A DNA stretch of 10,590 nucleotides from an uncultured Oscillospiraceae bacterium (GTDB lineage Bacteria > Bacillota > Clostridia > Oscillospirales > Oscillospiraceae): positions 1 to 10,590 of the forward strand of contig CAJUPU010000049.1 in NCBI GenBank assembly GCA_910588495.1, read 5' to 3'. Shown here one piece after another: positions 1 through 8,300 of the stretch. Both the position numbers and the translations under genes were made by a program. Within the stretch, counting starts at the first letter, position 1; every line of letters begins with the position of its first letter. A model generated the notes under the pieces. That model was not told the DNA's origin. It ran no database searches and worked only from the letters and a program-made list of their open reading frames with translations.

Positions 1-881
1 CCGCCCAGGGTGGCGCTGGTGAGGATGTACTGCACGCTGTCCGGCTGGCTGATCCGGACCCGGAGGCGGCGCATGAGCAGGGAGGTCTCCATGCCGGTGG
101 CCCCCTTGTAGATGTGGGCCTCATCCAGAACGATATACCGCAGCCTGGCACCCCGGAACACCGCGTCGTCCTTGGGGCGGAGCATCATGTACTCCAGCAT
201 GGAGTAGTTGGTGATGAGGATATGGGGCGGCGTGGCCTGCATCTCCTCCCGGGAGACGATCTCGTTGGGCTGGGGGTCGGTCTGGAGGGTGCGGCGGTAG
301 GCCTCCAGGGCACGGGCCTGGGTGTGCTCGGTGTTGCCGTTGTACAATCCGAAGGTGATGGCGGGGTGCCCCTTGAGCAGGGCCCTCATCCGCTTCATCT
401 GGTCGTTGGCCAGAGCGTTCATGGGATAGATGATGATGGCCCGGACGCCGGGGCCCAGCTCCCCCCGCTCCTCCTGCCCAAGCAGGTGGTCCAGGATGGG
501 CAGCAGGAAGCTCTCCGTCTTGCCCGAGCCGGTGCCGGTGGTCACCACCAGGTTTGCCCCCTGAGACGCCAGCGTCAGCGCCCGCTCCTGGTGGCTGTAC
601 AGGGGGCGTTCCAGCTTCAGCTCCCGGTCCTTCTCCGGGATGGGCTCCAAAGTGCGGAACAGGGGGCTGGCTTTGCCCGCCTCCATCAGCTGGGACAGGG
701 CGGCCCCCGCCTCGTAGGAGCCGCCGATGTCCAGATAGGGCCCCTTGGCCACCATTCCCTCCCGCTGGAGCTCCCAGCGCAGGGCCTGGGCGTAGTCCGG
801 GTCCGCCAGGTCGAAGGTGGTGGTGATATAGTCGATGTAGCTGGCCTTGATCTCCCGGGCCGCTTTGATGGGGTCGAACAT
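1..881 (-). CDS. Large SF2 DEAH-box helicase, N-terminal 293 codons (YprA/DUF1998-type, possibly DruE-like); truncated by window edge
   Basis: An open frame starts at ATG 881 and runs without a stop to base 1, so the C-terminal part lies outside the window. The start is set by AAGGAGG at 891-897, 9 nt upstream. After an N-terminal segment beginning MFDPIKAAREIKASYIDY, the first RecA-like domain shows all expected superfamily-2 motifs: a YSHQ Q-like element (residues 95-98), Walker A TGTGSGKT (115-122), motif Ia YPMNALANDQ (152-161), TNYSMLEYMM (224-233), motif II DEAH (253-256) and motif III SAT (289-291). This spacing and the YPMNAL and TNYSMLEY strings are typical of the COG1205/YprA group of ATP-dependent DNA helicases, whose larger members end in a DUF1998 zinc-binding domain (MrfA, DISARM DrmA/B, Druantia DruE). 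Its place after a ~1000-aa unknown protein makes a DruE-like role possible, but the DUF1998 part cannot be seen. Helicase call certain; subfamily inferred. Confidence 0.9.
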   Translation of the reverse strand, partial: MFDPIKAAREIKASYIDYITTTFDLADPDYAQALRWELQREGMVAKGPYLDIGGSYEAGAALSQLMEAGKASPLFRTLEPIPEKDRELKLERPLYSHQERALTLASQGANLVVTTGTGSGKTESFLLPILDHLLGQEERGELGPGVRAIIIYPMNALANDQMKRMRALLKGHPAITFGLYNGNTEHTQARALEAYRRTLQTDPQPNEIVSREEMQATPPHILITNYSMLEYMMLRPKDDAVFRGARLRYIVLDEAHIYKGATGMETSLLMRRLRVRISQPDSVQYILTSATLG

Positions 882-921
882 AGGGGGGCGCCTCCTTCAC
901 TCGATTTTCCGTTGTCTGGCG

Positions 922-1893
922 TCACCAGTCTTCCTCGTCCCTGTTTTCGGTCAACACCTTGTATGTAAAAAGTTCCTTGGGGATCCAGGTGGCTGTAGGG
1001 GGAAAGCCCCAGTCAAGGGGGGTGTCTCCATATAGCGGCTCCGCCTCCGTGACATATTTTCCAAAGAACACACCGCAGTCTGCGATCTCACTGTAGTAAC
1101 TTGTGGCAAGGAAATATTCGCCGCCCACATCATCCAAATAGCGGCATTTTCCATTCTCCCGCTGAATATGGACATTCGCTTTTGGAAACAGGATTTTCCA
1201 AAGTTCCAAAATGACTTGTTCTCCTTCTGGGCCATCCTCCAGGCCGTCCAGCTTCGATACAAGATCCGCCGCAGCCACGACCTTGGGCGGAATATGATTT
1301 TTATCTTCCGCGTCATACGACTCCAGATGCTCCTGGTCCAGTAAATCGGTGTATCCCAGCTCACCTTGCGCGTTTTTCCAAACAGCGACCCAGCCGCCGT
1401 CATGGTCTTCCTCCTGCCAGAGCCCAAGCGGGGCGGCAAGTTGACACAGATTGCGAAAATCGGGAAACGGAGGAAAGTTGTCTGTATGTAGGAAAACTGT
1501 TGGCCAGACCTGTCCGCCAATAGGATAGTTGTCAAACGTGCTGTCCAATTCCGGAGCCCCGGCGGGAGAATACCATGCAAAAGCGACTGCTTCACCACTA
1601 GTGCAGCTCTCTACCGCACCAGTGACCGCGATCTCCAGTTCCGGATAATTCGCAGCGAAGTCGATCCATTCTACAATGGAACTGGCGTACTGCATGGCGG
1701 GGCAAACTAACAGCGTCCCGGTTTTTCGATTCTTGTCAGCACGGATCTTGTTACGATATTGCGGAATGACGGATTCTTTCTGCGCATCTTTCAGCATACT
1801 CAGCGGTCCGTGGATCGCTATGCTGAAGGTTCCGCCTTCATAATAAATACGATTGCTTTTCCCAAAAAAGGCTTTGGCCTCATGTTTATTCAT
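922..1893 (-). CDS. Uncharacterised 323-aa acidic protein, lower-GC insert between the 1035-aa gene and the helicase
   Basis: I do not recognise this family. The start chosen is ATG 1893 (MNKHEAKAFF), preceded by AAGGAG at 1903-1908 with about 9 nt spacing; an in-frame ATG at 1926 has no such site. The product has no signal peptide or membrane segment and looks cytosolic, with many acidic and aromatic residues. Residues 241-278 contain RYLDDVGGEYFLAT, which resembles HFLDGEGSEYFFGAT (residues 732-746) of the RCC1/BRCT protein encoded at 5365-8529, suggesting a shared small domain. Lines sampled by eye are about 45-53% GC, against about 75% in a line of the gene upstream, and the gene has its own promoter at 1958-1986. 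Both facts fit a later insertion into the cluster, for example an accessory or immunity-type gene. The helicase start follows 40 nt after its stop, so it probably also carries transcription into the helicase. Confidence 0.85.
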   Translation of the reverse strand: MNKHEAKAFFGKSNRIYYEGGTFSIAIHGPLSMLKDAQKESVIPQYRNKIRADKNRKTGTLLVCPAMQYASSIVEWIDFAANYPELEIAVTGAVESCTSGEAVAFAWYSPAGAPELDSTFDNYPIGGQVWPTVFLHTDNFPPFPDFRNLCQLAAPLGLWQEEDHDGGWVAVWKNAQGELGYTDLLDQEHLESYDAEDKNHIPPKVVAAADLVSKLDGLEDGPEGEQVILELWKILFPKANVHIQRENGKCRYLDDVGGEYFLATSYYSEIADCGVFFGKYVTEAEPLYGDTPLDWGFPPTATWIPKELFTYKVLTENRDEEDW

Positions 1894-1957
1894 AGTAAAA
1901 CGCTCCTTTTTGTTATGTTTGCACAAAAATGATCATACAGTGGCTTTCTATGCCGGT

Positions 1958-1986
1958 ATTGTATCACGATCGATGAAGCAAAACAA
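1958..1986 (-). promoter_or_regulatory. Probable sigma-A promoter for the 323-aa gene and helicase
   Basis: Reading the minus strand, TTGTTT (1986-1981) is followed after exactly 17 nt by TACAAT (1963-1958). The -10 box matches consensus at five of six positions; the -35 box is weaker (TTG conserved). It sits in the only AT-rich gap of the left half, 65 nt before ATG 1893. It suggests the two leftmost genes can be transcribed apart from the long upstream operon. Confidence 0.55.
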
Positions 1987-2001
1987 TATGCCCGCTGCAT
2001 A
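1987..2001 (-). other. Weak hairpin after the 1035-aa gene, possible leaky terminator
   Basis: Just past the stop codon at 2005-2007, a 5-bp stem (TATGC / GCATA, 5-nt loop) is followed on the minus strand by TTGTTTTG. The stem is short and the T-run is interrupted, so termination would be partial at best. The downstream half overlaps the -35 box of the next promoter. Low confidence. Confidence 0.2.
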
Positions 2002-2004
2002 GGA

Positions 2005-5000
2005 TCACGGTAAGCCCCTTTCTATAGCCTCTGCCACGGTATATTCAAAGTAATCCGGCGTATCCAGCACCTGCCTTTGCAGCTCTTTGGGAACAGTTCG
2101 GTTGACGATGGTGTTGCAGCGGGTGTCGATGTCCACGCCGCCGCCCTCCTCGTCATGGCACTGCAAGATCAGCAGCCGGTCGTTGACCAGCCAGACCTGG
2201 ACCGGGTTGACCAGCTCATATCCCTTGGAATGGGGGCTGCCGTTGAAGGGGTGCCGCCGCCCCCGGGCATCCTCAAAATAGAGGGTGGCGGTGTAATGGG
2301 GCATGGGGACCTCCTCCCAGGGCGGGTGGCCGACGCCCACATAGGTCAAACCGCACAGGATGCCGCAGCCGTCCCGCATGTTCACCTGCTTCAGCGCCTC
2401 CTGGCCGAAGTCCCAGCACAGGGCTTTCCGCACATGGATCTCCCGGTCCTGGAAACGGAAGGAATCGGCCTCCCCCACCAGCAGATCCCCCCGGTAGAGC
2501 ACCACCGCCGGGCCGGGGGCGAAAACGTTCCCGCTCTTTTGCGTCACCCGGTAGGCGTACCGCCCGTCGGGGCAGGAGAAGGGCTCCTCCAGCGCCTTGT
2601 CCTCCCCGGCGGCGGTCTGGAAGGCCCGCGTCCCGCCGGGCAGGTCCAGCTCCAGGGTGAACCGCCCCCCGGCGTCCCCCAGGAAGGTGCCCTCACCCCG
2701 CCACAAAAGGCGGTCCCCCTCCAGCTCCAACGGCGGCTGGAGGAACCGGGGCACGAACACGATGTCGGTCAGCTTGACCTGGACCCGCTCCGCCCCCTTG
2801 GACAGCGCCAGCCCCAGGGGCTCCGTCTCCCGGAGATCCCGGCCCGCCCTCAGCTCGTTGCCCAGCTCACAGTGGACGCCGTCGGGGGCGGGGATCTCCC
2901 GGGTCCCCAGCATCAACCGGCAGCTCCAGCCCTCCGGGGGCCGGACGGCCGTAAACTCCCCGGCGGGGATGTCCTTGTGCCACAGGGCCTCCGGGGCCTG
3001 GAAGGCGTTTTTTCCCAGCAGGGTGCAGTGGAGGGCGGGAACGTCCAGCTCCAGCGTAAAGTCCAGCTCCGACAGGTCAAAGCTGACGGCGTTCTCCCCC
3101 TCGGGGATGGGGAGGGTCAGCTCGATCTGCTGGCCTGCCCAGGAGAAGCCGATCCCCGCCTCGTCCACTCCGGACCGGTAGAGGGTCCTGTCCAGCCGGC
3201 AGGCACAGTGGGGCAGGACGGCGTAGCGGTACTCATACCGGACCAGTCCGGACCGGATATCCACCAGCCGGACGCTGTGGACTGCGCCGTCTTTGGGGGC
3301 ACACGGAATGGTCAGCGCTCCATTCTCCTCCTGAAATTCTTTTAGACTATGGTGCCCGCCATCCAGTGACAGCCGGTACAGCATAGGGTTTTCTCCCGCG
3401 GGCAGGACCAGGGACATGGTGAAGGCTCCGCGGAATATGTCCAGCGTCCCGCCGCCGTCCAGGCCGCGGAGGTTTTTGACCGGGCCGGGAATCGTGTGCC
3501 GGCGGAACTGGGTGGAAACAGCAGGCCCGGCAAAGATCTCCCGTCCGTCCACCGCCACAGAGGAAGCCTCCCCCAGGTCCAGCCGGTAGAGCTGGCCGGG
3601 GTGGGCCAACTGGAAAACGCCCTCCTCCTGGGAAAACTCCACATCAGATCCGTCTCCCGCGAACAGATGAGCCCGTCCGGCTTTGACGGTCCGGTCGCCG
3701 CCGGAGGCGTCGAAGAGCAGATAGTCCCGCTCCAGCTTCTGACCGGAGTGATAGAGGGGCTTGCCCATGTATAGGATCTCCGCCTGGAGACGGGGCGGGG
3801 CGCTGAAGTCGAAGCTGGTCTCCCGCAGAGGGAGAAAGCGGCTCTTGGTGGTCAGGCACAGGTCGTTGCCGGCGACCTGAAGCTCTCCCTGCCAGATCGC
3901 GGCCCCATTTTGCAGCACACGGAAAAGGGGACGCCGTTCCCCCACCTCCTGGAGGCGGATGCAGGGGACCCGCAGTCCCACCACACCGTCCTCCAGGGCA
4001 TAGCGGACGAAAATGCGCTCCGCCGTGGTGGCCACAAATTCCGCCTTCTTTTCCCGGCGCTCCCCCTGGACCCTGCTGCGCTCGGCGCTGCTCTTTTTCC
4101 GGTACCATTGGACCAGCAGCTGATCCCAGCCGCTGCGCTGGGGGTCCAGCAGGCTCTTTTCCTCCCCTCGGAGCAGGGCGTCCATCTTCTCCACCAGGCT
4201 GTCGCACAGCACGGCCATGTAGCCGGGCCGCTGGTTGAACAGGGCCTGGAGGCCGGAAAACACCGCGTCCGACCGCAGCCGCAGGTCGTCCTGGACCGCC
4301 ACGCCGCTGTTCCAGCGGGCCCGCATCCCCTTGGTGAACTGCTTGTAGCTGGTGTCCTCCGGGACGTATTGAAAATCCAGATTTTCCACGTAGAAATCAA
4401 ACAGGATATTGAACAGTCCCTCGATGCTCCGCCGGGGGGCCAGGGCGTGGAGGAGGAGGGTGGTGTAGTAGCGCTGGGTCTTTTCCGCCGGGGCGAAGAA
4501 TCGTTTATAGCGGCCCAGCGTGTCCCGGACAGCCTTGCGGAAATGGGCGTACAGCCGGTCCCGGGCCGCGTCGGAGCGTCCGGCCTGGAAACCGTACTGC
4601 ATAAAGATGTAATCCCAAAAGGAAACGGATCCCTCCCCTTCCTCGGCCAGATCGTTGGACCAGCATTTCAGCAGGTCGATGGTCTCCAGCACCAGCACCG
4701 CGTTTTCCCGAACCGAGATGCGGGCATCATTGCTGAGCACCTTCTGCACCGTCTGTCTGGCTGACTGGTACAGCAGATCGGCCTCCCCGTTGGTGAGGAC
4801 GTACTCCCCGGCCAGGGGGTATTTTTGGAAAATACCCTCGGCCAGGGCGCAGGCGTCTTGGGGCGGGGCGGGGATCTCCATGTCCCGGACCAACATATCC
4901 GGCTCGATATAGCCGGTCTCCTTCCAGGTATAGCCGTGGGCGGCCAGCCATTGGAGCCGGGTCTGCCCCGCCGCCCGGAAGAGCCGGTGTATCTCCCGAG

Positions 5001-5112
5001 TCAGCGGTATGCCCAGCTTCTTCAAATATTCCTCATTGTAGATCGCCCCGCTCGGGAACGCCGCCTTCAGCCGTTCCAGGACCTGTTCTTCGGTCATTGC
5101 CAATGCGCTCAC
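2005..5112 (-). CDS. Large (~1035-aa) defence-type protein: N-terminal helical module, beta-rich body; candidate DruH-like partner of the helicase
   Basis: The frame opens at GTG 5112 with an alternative ATG at 5097 (MTEEQVLERL); GGTGAG 10 nt before the ATG makes the internal start equally plausible. Residues 8-64 form a compact module (LKAAFPSGAIYNEEYLKK, then LFRAAG, then LQWLAAHGYT) that matches the repeated module of the 495-aa protein encoded at 8522-10009. Residues ~90-360 look helical and include LLLHALAPRRSIEGLFNI and a charged stretch (340-357). From ~365 to the end the pattern is alternating short hydrophobic strands with Gly/Pro turns, as in serial beta-sandwich domains. There is no signal peptide, membrane segment or nuclease motif I can name. 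A ~1000-aa unknown protein upstream of a YprA-type helicase is the layout of type III Druantia (DruH-DruE); that match is by layout only. Separated from the preceding 53-aa gene by 31 nt, so probably co-transcribed. Confidence 0.88.
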   Translation of the reverse strand: MSALAMTEEQVLERLKAAFPSGAIYNEEYLKKLGIPLTREIHRLFRAAGQTRLQWLAAHGYTWKETGYIEPDMLVRDMEIPAPPQDACALAEGIFQKYPLAGEYVLTNGEADLLYQSARQTVQKVLSNDARISVRENAVLVLETIDLLKCWSNDLAEEGEGSVSFWDYIFMQYGFQAGRSDAARDRLYAHFRKAVRDTLGRYKRFFAPAEKTQRYYTTLLLHALAPRRSIEGLFNILFDFYVENLDFQYVPEDTSYKQFTKGMRARWNSGVAVQDDLRLRSDAVFSGLQALFNQRPGYMAVLCDSLVEKMDALLRGEEKSLLDPQRSGWDQLLVQWYRKKSSAERSRVQGERREKKAEFVATTAERIFVRYALEDGVVGLRVPCIRLQEVGERRPLFRVLQNGAAIWQGELQVAGNDLCLTTKSRFLPLRETSFDFSAPPRLQAEILYMGKPLYHSGQKLERDYLLFDASGGDRTVKAGRAHLFAGDGSDVEFSQEEGVFQLAHPGQLYRLDLGEASSVAVDGREIFAGPAVSTQFRRHTIPGPVKNLRGLDGGGTLDIFRGAFTMSLVLPAGENPMLYRLSLDGGHHSLKEFQEENGALTIPCAPKDGAVHSVRLVDIRSGLVRYEYRYAVLPHCACRLDRTLYRSGVDEAGIGFSWAGQQIELTLPIPEGENAVSFDLSELDFTLELDVPALHCTLLGKNAFQAPEALWHKDIPAGEFTAVRPPEGWSCRLMLGTREIPAPDGVHCELGNELRAGRDLRETEPLGLALSKGAERVQVKLTDIVFVPRFLQPPLELEGDRLLWRGEGTFLGDAGGRFTLELDLPGGTRAFQTAAGEDKALEEPFSCPDGRYAYRVTQKSGNVFAPGPAVVLYRGDLLVGEADSFRFQDREIHVRKALCWDFGQEALKQVNMRDGCGILCGLTYVGVGHPPWEEVPMPHYTATLYFEDARGRRHPFNGSPHSKGYELVNPVQVWLVNDRLLILQCHDEEGGGVDIDTRCNTIVNRTVPKELQRQVLDTPDYFEYTVAEAIERGLP

Positions 5113-5143
5113 CGCCTGTCTTGTTTTGGGTGTGCCCGCCGCG

Positions 5144-5305
5144 TCACAGTCCGTACCGCCGGGCGATCTCCTCCAACTCCCCGCCGTCGGCGCGGCGGAT
5201 CTCCTCCGCGTCCAGGATCATGGCCCCCAGGCCGGAGAAGGCCCCGGCATAGACCTCGTCCAAAAGCTCCCGGCGCAGGGCCTCTGTCTCGTCATACTGT
5301 TTCAT
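5144..5305 (-). CDS. Small 53-aa acidic protein
   Basis: The reading frame MKQYDETEALRRELLDEVYA to EEIARRYGL lies between two large genes. GGAGGT at 5312-5317 is 6 nt before ATG 5305, while the upstream in-frame ATG at 5311 touches the ribosome binding site and is unlikely to be used. The product is predicted mostly helical, rich in Glu/Asp/Arg, with a small Gly-Ala core (AGAFSGLGAMILDAEEI). I do not recognise a named family; its size and acidity would fit an adaptor or antitoxin-like partner, but nothing shows that. The gap to the next gene is 31 nt and codon choice is GC-rich like its neighbours, which supports it as a real operon member. Confidence 0.72.
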   Translation of the reverse strand: MKQYDETEALRRELLDEVYAGAFSGLGAMILDAEEIRRADGGELEEIARRYGL

Positions 5306-5311
5306 AGCCAT

Positions 5312-5317
5312 ACCTCC
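5312..5317 (-). promoter_or_regulatory. Ribosome binding site deciding the start of the 53-aa gene
   Basis: GGAGGT on the minus strand lies directly against one ATG (5311) and 6 nt from the next in-frame ATG (5305). Only the second has a workable spacing, so the start is placed there. Confidence 0.7.
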
Positions 5318-5329
5318 CTTGATTTTGGG

Positions 5330-5358
5330 ATGGAGCGCGGCGGTCTGCCGCGCTCCAT
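5330..5358 (-). other. 12-bp perfect intergenic hairpin between the 1054-aa and 53-aa genes
   Basis: Arms 5330-5341 and 5347-5358 are exactly complementary (12 bp, nearly all G/C) around a 5-nt loop. It begins 6 nt after the stop codon of the 1054-aa gene and ends 12 nt before the ribosome binding site of the 53-aa gene. On the minus strand it is followed by CCCAAAATC and on the plus strand by GTGGGATC, so there is no T-tract and it is not a standard intrinsic terminator. It could be an mRNA processing or stabilising element that sets the ratio of the upstream and downstream subunits, or a binding site. Confidence 0.65.
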
Positions 5359-5364
5359 GTGGGA

Positions 5365-8300
5365 TCAGAGGAACTGATAGAGCGTTTCCTCACTGATGAT
5401 CTGGATAGAAGAACCTTTGGCCTGCAGCTGGCGGGCCGTCCACACCTTTTTCTCTCCCACGCCGCCGAGGGCGCCCAGCACGAGATAGTCCGTCTTGCCG
5501 CTGACTGTTCCAGTGCATTTACCGCCTTTGGCTTCGATGAGGGGCTTGAGGACGGCTTCACGGGCATCGCCCGGGGCGTGCTGGAACTCACCGGTCAGGA
5601 CGAACCGCCTGCCCTGGAAGTCCAGGGCGGACAGCTCCACAGTGGTCAGGTCTACGGGGTCTTCCCACCAGTTGACCTGGGACTCCTCCTGGCTGGACTC
5701 CGGCATTTCCTGGTAGGTCTCCTTGGCGGTTTCCCACAGGTCATCCCCCAAGGCGGACGTCAGCTCCTCCTCCTCGATCAGCCGCAGTCCGCCGCCCTGT
5801 TCCGTCTGCTCCCTGGCCTTGACATAGTTCTTCCGCTCGGACCACACCAGACCGCCTTCACGGCCCAAGACGACGTAGTTTGTCGCCTTGGTGACGTTAT
5901 CTGTGCAGCTGCCCTTCATAAATTTGATCATGTGCGCTATTTTCGCCTTATCGCCGCCGCAGAGGCCGAATTGGCCGGCCAGGACAAAGCGGGAGCCTCT
6001 CACCGCAACGGGCTCACCGCCGTCAAGGGGGATGCACAGCGGACCCAGCTCATATTCCTGGTCTTCATCGTATCCGACGCCCCCCTCGCCATATCCAACG
6101 TCCCCTTCACCGGACGGCCACGCCTGATACCACGCCTCGTCCTCCTCAGTCCAGTCCGGGTCCCCGCTGCCCTGGAGCGTATTCAAGAGAAAACCCTGGA
6201 TCTGCTCCCGCTGCTCGTCGGTAAGCTCTACCGCTTCACCTGTCGCGGTATGCGCGTCGCCCAACGAGAGTCCGAGATCCATGACGAACATCGTAGCGCC
6301 GAAGAAATACTCGCTGCCTTCCCCGTCCAGGAAGTGGGGCAGCTCGCGGTCCTCATGTTCTGTGATCTCCAAGCGCAGGTCCATATCCAGCAGCAGCTCC
6401 ATGGACCCTTTGAGAAAGTTCCAGTAGTCCGCCGGTCCATCGTCCCCGCCGTCGTCATCCTCGCTGTCGTCGTCCTCGTCCGACGCAGCAAAGATCCCGC
6501 CGAACTCGAACCGCCCGCCGAACTGTTCCTCCAACCGGGCTGCCCGCTCCGCCAGCTGCCCATAGTCTGCCGGGTCGAAGCTGTTGGCCACCCGCCGCCA
6601 TGTTCCCTCGGGGTCGAGGCGGAACACCATTCCCCGGATGATGGTGTCCGTACCGTCGGGATCCTCCAGTTCATTACTGGAGAAAGCACGCGCCTCTCCG
6701 GTGTGGTCCATCGCGGCCAGGGTCATGCCAGGCTCCAGCTTCCCGTCGGAGCCGTTATGGACCACTTCGCACTTGACGTTCAGCCCTACCGACAGACCCT
6801 GCTCCTCCCGGACGAACCGCGCCCCGGCGCAGAACGCGGTGCCGTCCGCCTTGATGCCGATGCTGACGGCGTTCCCGGCGGCGATGGACGCCACCCCCGT
6901 CCAGTCCGCCACCTGGCACTGGCCCTTGTTGTCCAGGCCCGCGGCCAGCACCGAGCCGTCCGCCTTCAGCCCCAGGATGTGCCAGTCCCCGGCGGCGATG
7001 GCGGTGACGCCGGTCCAGCTCAACGCCTCCTCCATGCCCTCGGACAGCCTGCCCGCCAGCAGCACCCGGCCGTCCCGGGTCAGACCGGCCGCAAACTCTC
7101 CGCCCGCGTCCAGGGCGGCCACATCCCTCCAGTCTGCCGCCGCCTCGCAGCCCTTCGCCCCCGCGATGACCACGGCGCCGTCTTTGCGCAGGCCGAAGGT
7201 CCGGTTCCCTCCGGCGGCGACGGCGGCGATGTCCGTCCAGTTGGCGGTGTCGCACTGGCCGTCCCGATTCTCCCCGGCGGCTTCCACGGTGCCGTCCGCC
7301 TTCAGGCCCACATAGTGCCCGGCACCCATGGCGATGGCGGTGATGCCTGTCCAGCCCTTGAAGTCGTCTCCGATATAGCCATGCACGTCATTGCTCACGG
7401 TGCCGTTTTTCCTCAGCACCAGTACGGCTTTCGCACCGGCGGCCACGTCCACGATGGGCGAGTCCCCGTCTGTAAAGACGATGAACGCTTCAAATTTTTT
7501 AAAATAGCCCTCGTTCCAGGAGGAAATGGCGGAGCCGTCTGTTTTGAGACGGATCACATAGTCCCGGCCCACCGCCGCCTGCTTCACATCCTTCCAGGTG
7601 GGCACGTCCCAGGGGAACTCGTCCCGCCAGCCGTACCGGCGGCGCAGCTCCTCGTGCTCCGCGATGTTGGTGGAGGTAAGTGACACGCCGAGCCCGTGCC
7701 GTTCAGTATAGGTCACCCAGCCCTCTTCCAGTTTTACCTCCAGTTCGTCCTCGTGCTCCACCCAGAAGGGGACCTCCGGCTCCGCCGGGTGGTGTTCCGG
7801 GTCGATGTGCCAGTCAAATTCCTGTTCGCACTCCTCCACGACAGCGTCCCACGCTTCGCCTTTGGGAGAGAAGGTGGCGCAGAAATCCTGGAAGCGCTCC
7901 TCGTCGAAGGTGCCCTCAGCGTCTTCCGCGTAGAGCTCTCCCAGGCAGGCCGTCCCTCCGTAAAACAGACCGGAGGGCCCGATGTTGACCTTGACCCACT
8001 TTTTGATTTGATCTGGGTTGGCGTCGGGGGCGAGGCGCTGGAAATAGAGCACTGCCCCGTCAAAGTCTTCGCGCTCCACCTCCTTCCAGCCGTGTTCGGC
8101 CTCCTGGCAGGACAGGGTCTCATAGTTCAGGCTTTCGCCGTCGCTGGTGAACACACCCACCTCGTCCAGGTCATAGCCCTCTTCACCTTTGTCGTTGAAC
8201 TCCACCCGGATGGACAGGTCGTCCCGAGCCATGGCCCGGAGAAGCGCGTCATACTGCTCCTGGGTGAGGGGGGAGCTGGTGCCCGGGGAATCTTCGATCC

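Noticed and set aside
121..900. Minus-strand frame of 259 codons overlapping the helicase
   Set aside because: Pro/Gly/His-rich translation in the wrong frame; the neighbouring frame from 881 has Walker A, DEAH and SAT motifs and a good ribosome binding site.
2077..3345. Plus-strand open frame of 422 codons opposite the 1035-aa gene
   Set aside because: Gly/Gln/Pro/Val-rich antisense shadow with no ribosome binding site or domain; the minus-strand frame is continuous and fits the operon.
5330..5358. Hairpin as a rho-independent terminator
   Set aside because: No T-tract follows on either strand, so I list it only as a structural element.
6823..7596. Repeated GC-rich segments as a CRISPR or minisatellite array
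   Set aside because: The spacing is a multiple of three and translates as RCC1-like repeats; repeats are divergent and not separated by unique spacers.
5359..7683. Long plus-strand open frame (774 codons) opposite the RCC1/BRCT gene
   Set aside because: It is antisense to a frame with clear domain motifs, its translation is a low-complexity mix of Val, Leu, Gly, Gln, His and Pro with no recognisable domain, and GC-rich third positions commonly create such antisense frames.
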